A stretch of DNA of 64,000 nucleotides from Mermis nigrescens (Eukaryota; Nematoda; Enoplea; Mermithida; Mermithidae), in contig JAVLUZ010000647.1 in NCBI GenBank assembly GCA_036768485.1, forward strand, positions 1,250,194 through 1,314,193. Reading direction: 5' to 3'. The translations under genes were made by a program, and so were the position numbers. Shown piece by piece: positions 1 to 10,009 of the stretch. The notes beneath the pieces are model-generated. The model searched no databases. It saw only the letters and a program-made list of their open reading frames with translations, and was not told the DNA's origin. Every line of letters begins with the position of its first letter. Within the stretch, counting starts at the first letter, position 1.

Positions 1-353
1 TGAGATTAAGACTGATAGACGTCAAGAAGCATAATTTACAGCTTGATCTACTATATTTATAGCATTTGATGCGAAACATCGAAATTTTTAATTGAAAATA
101 GAAGAAAACTATGCAAAAATAGCTGTATCTGCTGCTAAAGTTGTTTTGAAACCTACATGAACAGAAAATGGCTTCCAGGTGGTCAAGAAAGTAAATAAAT
201 GTCATTAATAGGTATATCATCCAGCGCGTAGCGCCGAAAAATTTGAGAAATTGAGGGCCAAAAAATAATTGCAAATTGTATATCCATTCTTTATCTCGCC
301 AAACATTATTGGCGAATGGGGGCGGCTCCCCCGCCCCCTTAGATTCGCCCCTG
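1..353 (-). mobile_element. hA-family hAT-like MITE, cut by window edge
   Basis: The text matches the 59192-59810 element in the same direction. It shares the AGCATTTGATGC block, the 'aaaatggcttccaggt' block, a GCGCGTAGCGCC hairpin, the 'atatccattctttatctcgcc' block and the terminal ...CGCCCCTG at 353. The other end lies before base 1. It contains no coding sequence; short open frames at 269-505 lie inside it and are not genes. Confidence 0.75.
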
Positions 354-589
354 CTTTCAGCGCCAGCTACAAGCGTTCCATTGGAACAGCTCTTCACTTG
401 CACTGGAATCATTTACGACCCTCTCAGAAACAGGCTACATGGCGAAAAAGCAGAACGACTGTTATTTTTAAAATAGAATTTACGCGGAACAATACTAAGT
501 TTTAGTCTGTAAACTTTTGGGTAATGATAGGTTGAATTGCTGCTCCATGTCTTCACTAAATTTTATGAAGTTCGATTTTTATATCTAAT
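354..589. other. No recognised feature
   Basis: AT-rich sequence between the hA element and the TTCCGG-rich tract. I see no coding signal or repeat structure. Confidence 0.5.
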
Positions 590-775
590 TTTAAAAAACC
601 GATAACCGACTCCAAAAAAGATCGGTTCCGGTTCTTAGAAAATCAAAAAATCGGTTCCGGTTCCAGTTCCGGTTCTTAGAATATCAAAAAATCGGTTCTC
701 GGTTCCGGTTCCGGTTCCAAAAAAATGGTCGGTTCCAGCCGGTTCCGGTTCTGGTTAACCGGCACATCCCTACTG
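590..775. repeat. GGTTCCGG-rich tract with hAT-like end
   Basis: The tract is built of imperfect GGTTCCGGTTC units separated by AGAAAATCAAAAAATC-like spacers. It finishes with GGTTAACCGGCACATCCCTA. Read in reverse, that end is TAGGGATGTGCCGGTTAACC, which resembles hAT-type termini. The left boundary is vague. Probably a small non-autonomous element whose body is an internal short tandem repeat. Confidence 0.5.
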
Positions 776-1455
776 GACACACAGGCAAATAGTGAATTGC
801 GCTCACATGTGTCCCGTCAAAAAATTTCCGAAATCATGCTTTTTTAAATTTCTCTTAAATGTCTCAACATTTGGAGAATTTCGAATATATTGTGGAAGAT
901 CGTTCCAAATTCTAGCTTATCTAGTAGCAAAACAATACTTTTTACAATCGAGTCGAAATTTACCTAAATAGATATGATTTGCAAATGCGTTCCTAGTACG
1001 CGAATGACCATAAAACTGATAAAAATCTTCAGAAGGTAAGAGATTATTATGAATATTATACGTAACAATTAAATCAAAATAAATTCTACGGAGTTCAGCC
1101 GCTCTAAATCTAAGGCTTTTAGCCTTCCATCATAAGAATGTCCTGTATATCCAAATAACCTTTTAGTAAATTTTCGCTGTACCCGTTCTACCCTGTTGAT
1201 ACCAGAAAGCAAATGAGGGCTCCATACAGTTGGAGCATACTCTACTATAGACCGTATATAATTGTATACAAACTGAGAAGATAAGAATCTGTTTGTAGTG
1301 AGAAAGTCGATAATGTTTTAGTTTATCAAACTTTTCATGATTTTACTTGATGAGCAGCAAATAGAAATCGGTCTGTAATTTCTCACTAAGGCTGCGTCTC
1401 CTTTTTTAAAGACAGGAGTTACATTGGCCGATTTCCATAAATTAGGGATAGTGCT
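776..1455 (-). pseudogene. CR1/L2-like LINE fragment, RT core deleted
   Basis: Two pieces of a LINE second ORF lie side by side. 1450-1318 encodes the RT N-terminal motif (NLWKSANVTPVFKKGD, then NYRPISICCSS). 1310-830 encodes the C-terminal end (EYAPTVWSPHLLSGINRVER, then FTKRLFGY), with many stops. The catalytic segments between them (the FADD region) are missing, so this is an internally deleted dead copy. It differs from the neighbouring LINE in sequence and is a second family. Its upstream side is interrupted by the 3' end of the next LINE at about 1456. Confidence 0.7.
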
Positions 1456-4066
1456 AGTTGAATGAATGAATGAATGAAATAATTTATTACTGAAACGCGA
1501 CAATTACGAAAGATGTAAAAGAGTAATAAAACGTACGGTCAAAAGAATAAAAGCGTATATACAGCAAAAGGCTATGAGCGAGTCATGAAAATGACGATTT
1601 AAGCCCGCCCTATAATAAATTTGGATAAGTCGACATCAATTAATCTAGATTTGAATATATTTAAGTTAGGGGAAGAGACTAAAAAATCAGGTAGGTGATT
1701 CCAAACAGAGATATACTTATAGAAAAAGTCGAATTTTTGTAAATTAGAACGGACAAGAGGAACAACTAGCTTGAAACGATTTGTGCAGCAAGTAGTATTT
1801 TGATTAAGCACAAAAAAATCTGTCATGGAAAGACAAGATTTTTGACTAATAATTTGATACATCATACATAAGCAAATATGAAGGCGACGTAATTCTAATC
1901 GACACAAGTTAAGTTGGTTAAGGCGTTCGTCGTAAGAAAGAGGGCTATGATATCCAACTATGTATTTAGTAAATTTACACTGAAAAGCCTCCAGCCTGTT
2001 GATATCACTAATATAAGAGGGGTTTCATAAAGCACAGGAATATTCAAGGATCGGTCTCACGTAAACAATGAAGGCCTTTACGAGATTATTTTTATCACGC
2101 GAAAAGAAGGATTTTCTAATTAAGATAGATCTCAAGAAAGCTTTCTTGATAATACTGTTGTAATGTTCCTTAAATTTCAGGTTGTGCGAAATTAGCACTC
2201 CTAAATCGCGAACATGGACAGAATCGTTCGTAATAACTTGTGTATTGAGTGTACATGACAATTTAGGATTATTTTTGCCCAAATATAGGACTGTGCATTT
2301 AGAATATGATATTGATAAACAATTTCTGGTGGCCCAAATGGAAATTCTATCTAAATCGGTCTGAAGTGTTTGATAATTGCAGGAAAGATTGAATATTTTT
2401 AGGTCATCCGCGAACATAAAAGTCGAGCTTGACAAGTCATCAAAGATATCATTTATAAAAATCAAAAACAACGTAGGTCCAAGAATGGACCCTTGAATAT
2501 ACACTTGTAACAGCGGCATAATCTGAAAGACACTGATTAACGCGAACACACTGAATACGATTAGAAAGAAAAGCTTTTAACCAATTAAACAGGTGTTGTT
2601 GAATACCGTAACTAGTTAATTTAACAAGAAGTTTAAATATGTCGACTTTGTCAAAAGCTTTAGCAAAGTCTATATAAATAATATCAACGGTTTCTTTACA
2701 TTCCAGTGATTTAACCCAAGAATGTTTACAATTTAATAGTTGCAATTCGCAAGATTTATGTTTTTGGAAACCATATTGAAAAGGTGATATTAACTCATTA
2801 GTAGATAAATAAATTGATAGTTGAGTATTAATAATACTTTCCATTATCTTACAAGTTGAGCAACATAAAGAAACAGGACGATAATTTTCAGTTAATGATG
2901 GGTCACCCTTTTTAATTATAGGTACAACGTAAGCCTCCCTCCAAATGTCTGGGATATCACCTGATAAAAAAGAAACAGTAAAAATACTGATAAGGGGTTT
3001 AAGAAGATAATAAGCTAATTTTTTAAGAAAAAGTTACTTAAACCATCAGGCGCTATCGAAGTCGAGTTTTTCATCTTAGCAATCACCCGTGAGACATTAT
3101 TTTCGTCAAAGACGATGTTTGAAATAGAAAAATCGCCCCGCTTCTGAGAAACAAAAGAATCGTTAATATCATCATTGGTAAATACGGAAGAGAAGTAATG
3201 ATTGAACATATTATTTTTACAATGAAGATCAGTTACTACATTATTGTCGGTGGAAGTAATAGGTGGAATGCTTCGAGAATTATTTACACGATTATTTACA
3301 AATCTAAAAAGGATTTCATATCATTATGTTGCAATAAATTACTTTCCTGTAAACAAAAATGATTATGAATTTCTTTGCGTAACATTTTACAGTGATTACG
3401 ATACCTTTGTTTGCATATAATTGTACGATATTTTTTGTATTTTTCCATAAAAGCCGTTTTTGGCAAATAATTTTCGTAAAACTTTAGGGTATGAAAATTT
3501 GGAAGGCTTTGCTTTGACTTTAGGAACAAAAGTAAAAATTAGAGGCCTTAAGACATTTAAAAATATATTATACATGTTGTTAACATCTAAACAAGTAGAA
3601 AAAAGATCAGGCCAAGAAATAGTAGAAAGAAAGCTACCAATACTGAAGTAATCTGCTTTTTGAAAATTAAAGTGAGATTCTACATAAGTAGTAGGTGGAG
3701 TTATCAGAGTTTCAAAAGATATAGAATTGTGGTCACTTGTAGAAAAGGAGGTAGTACTTTAACATTAAAAACATTATTTGCTGCAAAAATAACATCAATA
3801 ATATTTGTATCATGCGTGTGATCTAAAACTAATTGTGTTAATCCTGTAGATGAGAAGCAGACGAGAAACAGTCGTAAAACAGTTCGTTAAGAGAATCGGA
3901 TGTAGAGGTAGCTAAGGTCCAATCAATTTTAGGTAAATTGAAATCCCCTAGGATAATTACGGGATAAGAGCAATTATTTACCCATTCTATCAAGTTACAG
4001 ATTCTTAAAGCATGATTTAAATCGTAGTGAGGTCTGTAAACAAGAAGAAATCTAATTCTATCCTGA
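1456..4066 (-). pseudogene. CR1/L2-like LINE, 5'-truncated and decayed
   Basis: Read on the minus strand from 4066 down to 1456, this is a broken copy of the family that is open at 13064-15847. Endonuclease remnants at 4060-3650 include YRPHYD and a GDFNLPKIDW-like stretch. RT pieces at 3530-2025 include VIAKMKNSTSIAPDGLSN, FQYGFQKHKSC, IIYIDFAKAFDKV, GSILGPTLFLIFINDIF and FMFADDLKIF. The C-terminal part is at 2050-1599. Frameshifts and stops separate the pieces. The 3' end, AATAAATTATTTCATTCATTC, closes with an (ATTC)n tail at about 1456-1480, the short-repeat tail typical of CR1/L2-type LINEs. It is truncated inside the endonuclease domain. No part can be expressed intact. Confidence 0.85.
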
Positions 4067-4175
4067 CCCAGTGATCGGACCGAGGCCTCGGCCTCGGCCT
4101 CGGCAAGCCTCGGCGTTTTTGGAGCCTCGGCCTCGGCGCCGAGGGCGAAGCTGAAAAGTGCCGAGGCGCCGAGGG
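4067..4175. repeat. CGAGGC-rich simple repeat tract
   Basis: Dense CCTCGGCCTCGGC / GCCGAGG words begin after 'cccagtgatcgg'. This is strikingly GC-rich in an AT-rich setting. The left edge CAGTGATCGG may be a hAT-like terminus, by analogy with the tracts at 590-775 and 63837 onward. That is inference. Confidence 0.5.
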
Positions 4176-4540
4176 TTAAAATTAAATTTGAATAAGTTTA
4201 ATATATCCGTTGAATATTAACTATTTAGAATGCATCTGCAGTACAGAGGCTATTTTTTACCTATAGACTTTTCTTATGGTTTTAGTCGCAAACCCAGTTA
4301 CACCAAGTTACATACAGCAAAGTGCCAATTCGGAAACACACATTCCCAAAGGGGGTGAGGGAGGTTTATTACTCTCCTCTCAGGGTAAAAGACTCAAGTC
4401 ACTGTCAGACGATTTTTGGTGAAAACCTTTTGAATATTCTCTGAACTTAATTTTCACTATGGCAAAAGTGCAGCTAACTATTAGAATTTCACGAAGTGAT
4501 ACAGTATTTTTGAAAAGCAAGAGTGAATAGACAAACTATC
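4176..4540. other. No recognised feature
   Basis: AT-rich non-coding sequence; no gene or repeat recognised. Confidence 0.5.
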
Positions 4541-4559
4541 ACTATAAAACATGCATGCA

Positions 4560-4960
4560 ACAGCTCAAAATTTTTGGGAGGGGCTCCTCGGCATACATGT
4601 AACGGCTTGAAATTTCGGGTAGGGGTCCCTGGCCATTTTTAGAAGGAGGAGGGATTAGCGATTCTGATTTTATGTCAAAAATGGCAAAAGCACCTAAAAA
4701 TAGCCAACAAAGCGCAAATTTTCGCCAAAAACGGGTTGGGTGGGTAAAAACTTTCTGACGTTGGAGGGAAGGGTGTGGGGAGGACGTCCAACCCTGGGTG
4801 GGTGTGGAATTCCCCAAAGCCCCTGTTACACGTGTGGTTTTCGGCCATTTTTATGGGAGAGGGGTAAATCATCACGAATTTTCGGCCGAAAATCGCAAAA
4901 ACGCACCTAAAAATGGCCAATAAATGCAGGTTTTGCCAAAAATCAATTTCGGCTCGTGCA
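4560..4960. repeat. Two degenerate copies of a MITE-like unit
   Basis: The segment 4625-4725 (GGCCATTTTTAG..., then GCACCTAAAAATAGCCAA) recurs at 4847-4945 (GGCCATTTTTAT..., then GCACCTAAAAATGGCCAA) in the same direction, about 220 bp apart. Flanks hold GGCATACATGTAACGGC and GTTACACGTGTGG, which resemble the CATACATG/CACACGTG ends of the hM families. Weak open frames here (4542-4920, minus) are repeat sequence, not genes. Confidence 0.5.
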
Positions 4961-6440
4961 TTTTCTTGGAGCCATTTTTATACAATGTTGAAATACTTTC
5001 TTGGACCACGTGATATTAATTATATCGTTTTTCAGTATATTTTAGGAAATTTCAAAAAATTTTCGGCGCTTCGCGCAAAATATCGCTAATATACTGTATT
5101 TCAATTGAAGCAGGGGAAATAAACACTCCAAAATCAATTTTTGTGTAATCTAGGCATCTTTATGCAGATTTAAATATCATTTGTATCTATTTATACTATT
5201 TTCAAAAATTTTATGCAAAATAAGTACTATTTAATAACTTTGCACTTTTTTGTCGTTCAAAGATAAAATTGACTAATTTATCCTGATGTTGCATTGGATT
5301 TCTAAGCACAGTAGTGCTTATTACAAGATTTAATTGACATATTACAATATCTGTAATATTTCTGATTTTGTAGTACAAGTTGTTTTAGCTTTCTCAGTCG
5401 AGTTTTATGTGTAAATTTCATCAAAAGCTGATAAAAATTTCGGTGCTTCGCGCCGAACTAATATTATCAACTAAATTCAAGCCGAATTATCGCACTTAGG
5501 GCCACGGTTTTTTGTCTTCGGCAAAGATTTTTCATAAAATACAGAATCTTTTCAGGACCGTCTTTGTACATGCAAAAAGATTTTTGGAGAGACAAAAACT
5601 GTAAAAAGGTGTAAAATTTCCGAAAATTTTCGGCGCATCAGTAATTGTCTGTCCTATATATCTCTAAAATAGTAGAATTTGCATTTAGAATCGAAAAATG
5701 TCAAATATTCAGAAACCCAGGAGTTAGCTAAGATACACTACCAAAGGTCGAAAAACCCTCTTTTATCACACTAAATCGCTACTGTACCAGGCTATAGTAG
5801 TACACAAAAATTTGCATGTACAAAATGTTCAAACACTTTTGGATACCATCTTTGTACATGTAAAAAGGTATCTTACACAAAAAAAACACTGTTTAGGACT
5901 GCGTTTTTTTCGGTTGCAGGTCACACACTGGCAGTATGTAAAAATGTGCATGTTTAAAAATATATTTATATAAAATATCTACAAAAATTTGTTCGCTCAT
6001 ACAAAGACACTACTTAATTTACTGGTCTCCCATTTTGGGATTTCACCCTTCCCTCAACTCTGGACCCTGGGAAACTATGATCGGAAAGTACAGTGCAGTT
6101 TCCGTCATATTACCTGCCACACCAGAATTGGATGACTGAAAAAGCGTGTTTGAACATGCATTACTACAAAAGCGAGCACAAAAATGGCTACAGTTCTGTC
6201 TTTACTTAGCTAATTTCGTTTGTTCGTTTATTTCTTCAACACTGTTTCTTATTTATAGTAATGAAAGTTTTAAAGTGCTTGTTCAGCCATATTTTTGATT
6301 ATGTAACTTTTCCAAGTCTTCATCAACGGCAACTTGTCAAATTAAGTATGCTTTCGTGCTGCTGACTTTATTCAATAAATCCTTCACACATTCAATCTAC
6401 TATTATTGAAAATAAAAATGAATTGTTTGACAATCGATAA
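4960..6440. other. Non-coding stretch with CGCTTCGCG hairpin modules
   Basis: No open frame of note. Short modules TTTTCGGCGCTTCGCGC (about 5062), TTTCGGTGCTTCGCGCCGAA (about 5440) and TTTTCGGCGCATCAG (about 5625) recur, each beside an A/T-rich 'aaaattttc' run. They suggest old copies of the hA-like repeat group. 5550-5980 holds two similar 'tctttgtacatg(c/t)aaaaag' stretches. Confidence 0.45.
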
Positions 6441-6985
6441 AGTGTTTAACATTACGATTATTCTCTAGCTCATGTGCAAACAAAATATTCTTAGCTCACT
6501 GTCCTGACCATGGAAAAAATCAATAATCAAAGAGTCAGATATACTCAGTTCGTTAGGAACTTTAACAAAACGAGCACTAAAATGTGATTTTACAAAGACA
6601 ATGATCCTGCCGCCTCGTTTATTTACTCGATCAGAGCGAAAAACTTGATAATTGCTTTGAGGACATAAAATGCTATCATGAATTACTTCGTTTAACCATG
6701 TTTCACAACAGAAAATTAAGTCAAAATTGTCACTATCTAACAAATAATATAACTCCCCTAACTTGTTTACTAAACTTTGTGCATTGAATAAAAAACAAAG
6801 AAACATTGAAGATACTTGCTAAAGGCTCAGCAAGATAATTTGAAAGTTTTTTCAAGAAAAATGACAGAGTCCATCAGGACCAACAGAAAAAGAACCTTTT
6901 ATTCGATTTAAGACCAGTTGCACATTCCAAGCGTCAAAATAAATGAATTGTAATGCAAAACAAGTCATCGAATCTAAAAAAGGAT
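6440..6985 (-). pseudogene. Rearranged LINE fragments
   Basis: 6806-6465 (minus) encodes the endonuclease N-terminus of a CR1/L2-like LINE: NAQSLVNKLGELYYLL, then CCETWLNE and RSDRVNKRGG. It is close to the LINE at 10 kb. Immediately upstream on the same strand, 6930-6810 encodes a piece from much later in the same ORF (RIKGSFSVGPDGLC, then KKLSNYLAEPLASIFN), the start of the RT domain. The order is therefore RT-piece then EN-piece, reversed from an intact element. This implies rearrangement or two overlapping insertions. Confidence 0.7.
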
Positions 6986-7177
6986 GATAAAGATTGCAAG
7001 GTATTCGTAATTTTTTGCATTGGTTTAACAGCTGATTAGGCTTAGGCTTAGTATCATGGACTGACCAAAATGTTGGTGTTTCGATAAACATTGCAAGGTA
7101 TTCGTAATTTTTTGCATTGGTTTAACAGCTGATTAGGCTTAGGCTTAGTATCATGGACTGACCAAAATGTTGGTGTT
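6986..7177. repeat. 97-bp tandem duplication
   Basis: A 97-bp unit starting GATAAAGATTGCAAGG at 6986 is repeated at 7083 with one visible mismatch (GATAAAC). An 87-bp core (6994-7080 and 7091-7177) is identical by eye. Each copy holds GGCTTAGGCTTAG, a word also found in the palindrome near 8.9-9.05 kb. Confidence 0.85.
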
Positions 7178-7620
7178 AGCGTCCTAAGATCGAGGTGTTT
7201 ATTTTGCAAAATTTTCCGGGGTTTACCCGGACCCTACTGAGGGCACTTGAGCGCGCTACCACAGGCCCAGGCTATTCAACCGTCAAAGAAAGAGTGTCCT
7301 ACACATTAAGAGGTTTTTTCTCCTTAGGTTTATACCTCGCCTAGGGTTGCCAAGTGCTCTTGTAAAAAAATCCCCAATTTTAACCTCAACTGCCTTAACC
7401 CCCCCCCAATTAATGATTAAGCATAGGCGCAAAAAATCTCAATCGGCATCCAACCGCATCAAAAAAACCCAAAATAGGGAAAACCCCAACTCAGCAATGG
7501 CAACCCTTACCTCCACTGTTTTTTTCCACTTTTTGGTCTATTTGTCAACCAAAATTTTAGGGAATGGAAAAAATTTTTGGGCTTGGTTGGCATTTGTGGA
7601 AAATTTTTGTAATGTTAAAA
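7178..7620. other. No recognised feature
   Basis: Non-coding, with C- and A-runs. A weak open frame at 7347-7631 has no recognisable domain and lies against the tandem repeat; I do not call it a gene. Confidence 0.5.
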
Positions 7621-8062
7621 ATGCGTTTTAGAGAGGTAAAACTTCAAAAAATTTTCGGCGCTTCGCGCCGAGTCGATTTAGTTCTTACTTGTTATTAATC
7701 TTTACGCCGCGCCGCACCAATTGCAGCATTTTTGTCGACAATCTGGTCTAGAGCTTCACTACGATTGAAAATCCTTATCTTCTGCACGGATTTGGTTAGT
7801 TTTTGTCATGCAAAAATGCGTTTTAGAGAGGTAAAACTGCAAACATTTTTCGGCGCTTCGCGCCGAATTGATTTAATTCTTACTTATTAGTAATGTTTAA
7901 GCCGCGCCGCGCCAATTGCAGCATTTTTATCGACAATCTAGTCCTAGGACTTCACTACGATTGACAATCCTTACCTTCTGCACGGATTTGGTTAGTTTTT
8001 GTAACGCAAAAATGCGTTTTAGAGAGCTAAAATTTCAAAATTTTCTGGCGCTTCGCGCCATT
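7621..8062. repeat. Tandem repeat, ~195-bp period, 2.2 copies
   Basis: Units begin ATGCGTTTTAGAGAG at 7621, 7816 and 8012 (periods 195 and 196). Each carries the palindrome TTCGGCGCTTCGCGCCGAA or CTGGCGCTTCGCGCCA about 30 bp from its start. Copies 1 and 2 continue with GCCGCGCC, GACAATCT and TGCACGGATTTGGTTAG. The third copy stops after its palindrome. Confidence 0.85.
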
Positions 8063-8419
8063 TGATAAATTAGTCTTAATTGTCAAAAGCGACTTCAGAA
8101 TTGGCTAGAATGCTTTATTGAAGGAAGGAAATTCAAGTTTCAACAGAAATAACGTATACTGATCGTGATACTTCCTGTAGAGCGTGAAATTTTTGTACAA
8201 AAAGTGCATCAAACATCGCAGAGTAACTTAAGAATATGGTACTTTCTGAATACTAACAAATAAACTTCAGAAGAGCGGATTTTTTTGCTCAGTACTTAGA
8301 ACATGTTGAAAGAAAGCGCGGAAAAAAATTTCATCCGTCTATGATCAATATTACAAAAGCTATGGGTTTCTTTAATTAGCCTCTTCTCGACCTAAACAAG
8401 CATCTTATCGACCTACGTA
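8063..8419. other. No recognised feature
   Basis: AT-rich non-coding sequence. It ends with 'cttctcgacctaaacaagcatcttatcgacctacg', which resembles the CGACCTAAGCATCTAT minisatellite at 9.54 and 16.1 kb. Confidence 0.45.
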
Positions 8420-9480
8420 TTGGCTAAAGTTTCTGATATGGTTTTGTCTCCGATTTTCCTAAAAATAATTTTTCTGATAGATTCGAGGACGCTGAGTCAG
8501 AAAAGCGTTAAGGGGCTGACGGATATTTGTGGAGATAAAGCCCTTCAAACTTGCAAAAAACGTGATTATTTCGATGTTCTTAGGGCTCCATCTCCACAAA
8601 TATTCGTCAACCCCTTAAGCGCTTTTGTTTTCTGGACTCAGCGTTGTCGAATCTATCAGAAAAAAATTATTTTTAGGAGAATCGGTGACAAAAAATTTTT
8701 TGAATAAAAAAATTATGCAAAAAAATTATGCTAAACCCCATTTTTAACATTTCTACATTACAGTTCTGACGTTAAAAAAGCGTAAAAACACTGTTATCGG
8801 GAAAATTGAGAAAAAACCATATTAGATAAAATTTGGTGATTAGATCCATGCGAGCTAAATTTTTGGCAAATAGATACTTGCCCACAACTCACCAGCTTGC
8901 TTATACGAACATCTTAGGCTTAGGCTTAGAAAGTGTATTCACATTGGTGCAAGCTGATGGTCTAAGCCTGAGACAATTGGGGCGAAAATTGCGGAGCGAG
9001 CGAAGCGAGCGGAGCAATTTTTGCCCCAATTGTGCCTTAGGCTTAGACCATCAGCTGGCACCAATTTGATATGCACGGCAAGTCTAAAATAATAACCGTG
9101 ATGAATCGATTACACCCTGCTTCGGCTTTGTTAACGTCAGAACTGTAATGTAGAAATTAAAAATTGGGTTTAGCATAATTTTTTTTGCATAATTTTTTTT
9201 CAAAAAATTTTTTGTCACCGATTCTCCTAAAAACAATTTTTTCTGATAGATTAAAGGACGCTGAGTCCAGAAAAACAAAGCGTTTAGGCGGTTGACGAAT
9301 ATTCGTGGAGATAGAGCCCTTAGAACATTGAAATAAACACGTTTTTTGCAAGTTTGAAGGGCTCTATCGCCACAAATATTCGTCAGCCCCCAAACGCTTT
9401 TCATTTCTGGACTCAGCGTACTCGAATCTATCAGAAAAAGTAGTTTTAGGAGAATCGGAGACAAAACCATATTAGAAAAA
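8420..9480. repeat. Nested foldback (large inverted repeat)
   Basis: The outer arms, about 8430-8830 and 9115-9475, are inverted copies; both hold GTCTCCGATT, TCTGATAGATT, GACGCTGAGTC and CAGAACTGTAATGTAGAAAT in opposite directions. Each arm is itself a hairpin: GGCTGACGGATATTTGTGGAGAT in the first half of the left arm pairs with ATCTCCACAAATATTCGTC in the second half. Between the arms sits a third hairpin (8943-9065). Open frames at 8420-8707 and 9084-9470 are arm sequence read through and not genes. No transposase is present. Confidence 0.85.
8943..9065. repeat. Central ~50-bp-arm hairpin
   Basis: The left arm, 8943-8992, begins ATTGGTGCAAGCTGATGG and contains CAATTGGGGCGAAAATTGC. It pairs with 9014-9065, which ends CCATCAGCTGGCACCAAT. 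The loop is GGAGCGAGCGAAGCGAGCGG. Pairing is almost perfect by eye. Confidence 0.85.
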
Positions 9481-9539
9481 AATTCCTAAGTAATTGAAGA
9501 TTCAAACAGATGAATGCAGAATCACATGTAGATACCCAA

Positions 9540-9622
9540 TTTACGTCGACCTAAGCATCTATGCATCGACCTAAGCATCTATACATTGACCTAAGCATCT
9601 ATACATTGACCTAAGCATTTCA
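9540..9622. repeat. CGACCTAAGCATCTATACAT minisatellite, left block
   Basis: About four units of a 20-21-bp repeat (CGACCTAAGCATCTATACAT and variants). The same repeat resumes at 16085 after the LINE pair, so the LINE sequence appears to have entered this array. Confidence 0.85.
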
Positions 9623-10009
9623 TCTGCCGATATAACGCAGGTATTTAGAGACGGTCCTAAATATTCAGACAAACCTCAGTTTCTGAAAGTTTGTCTTTCT
9701 TTGTCATGTGCTCAACGTCGCTTTATTGGTCTTATCAACAAAGTTGTCCGCCCTGAAAATCCAACAAACGTCTACTCGAAATTACGTGCGCGACCGGATT
9801 TGTCGTTTCTTCAGCAAAAACGTCAGTGTGAACTTAACGACGAGTTGCACCAACGATTGGACGCAGGCGAGACTAATCTATATATCGACTTTAGGGATGA
9901 CTGTGTGAAGAAGAAAACTGTACGAGTCTATGATCCTCGTTCTACAGCCCCTAAACCATCTAATCCCAAATTTCGTGCTCAACATGGTCAACACGCGTCT
10001 AATATTTAG
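9623..10009 (+). CDS. LINE ORF1 C-terminal fragment, copy 1
   Basis: The frame is open from about 9629 to the TAG at 10007-10009 and encodes roughly 126 residues. Readable parts include CAQRRFIGLINKVV, VYSKLRARPDLSFLQQKRQC and a basic tail with KPSNPKFRAQHGQ. No zinc knuckle or RRM is visible. By position directly before the EN-RT frame it should be the end of ORF1, the nucleic-acid-binding protein of CR1/L2-type LINEs. The 5' part is lost at the minisatellite junction and there is no ATG start. The terminating TAG is followed in the same frame by ORF2 with no further stop. Confidence 0.65.
   Translation, partial: SADITQVFRDGPKYSDKPQFLKVCLSLSCAQRRFIGLINKVVRPENPTNVYSKLRARPDLSFLQQKRQCELNDELHQRLDAGETNLYIDFRDDCVKKKTVRVYDPRSTAPKPSNPKFRAQHGQHASNI

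Noticed and set aside
8420..9470. Two inverted ~95- and 128-codon frames as a gene pair
   Set aside because: They are the same foldback arm read from both sides; each contains an internal hairpin and no domain.
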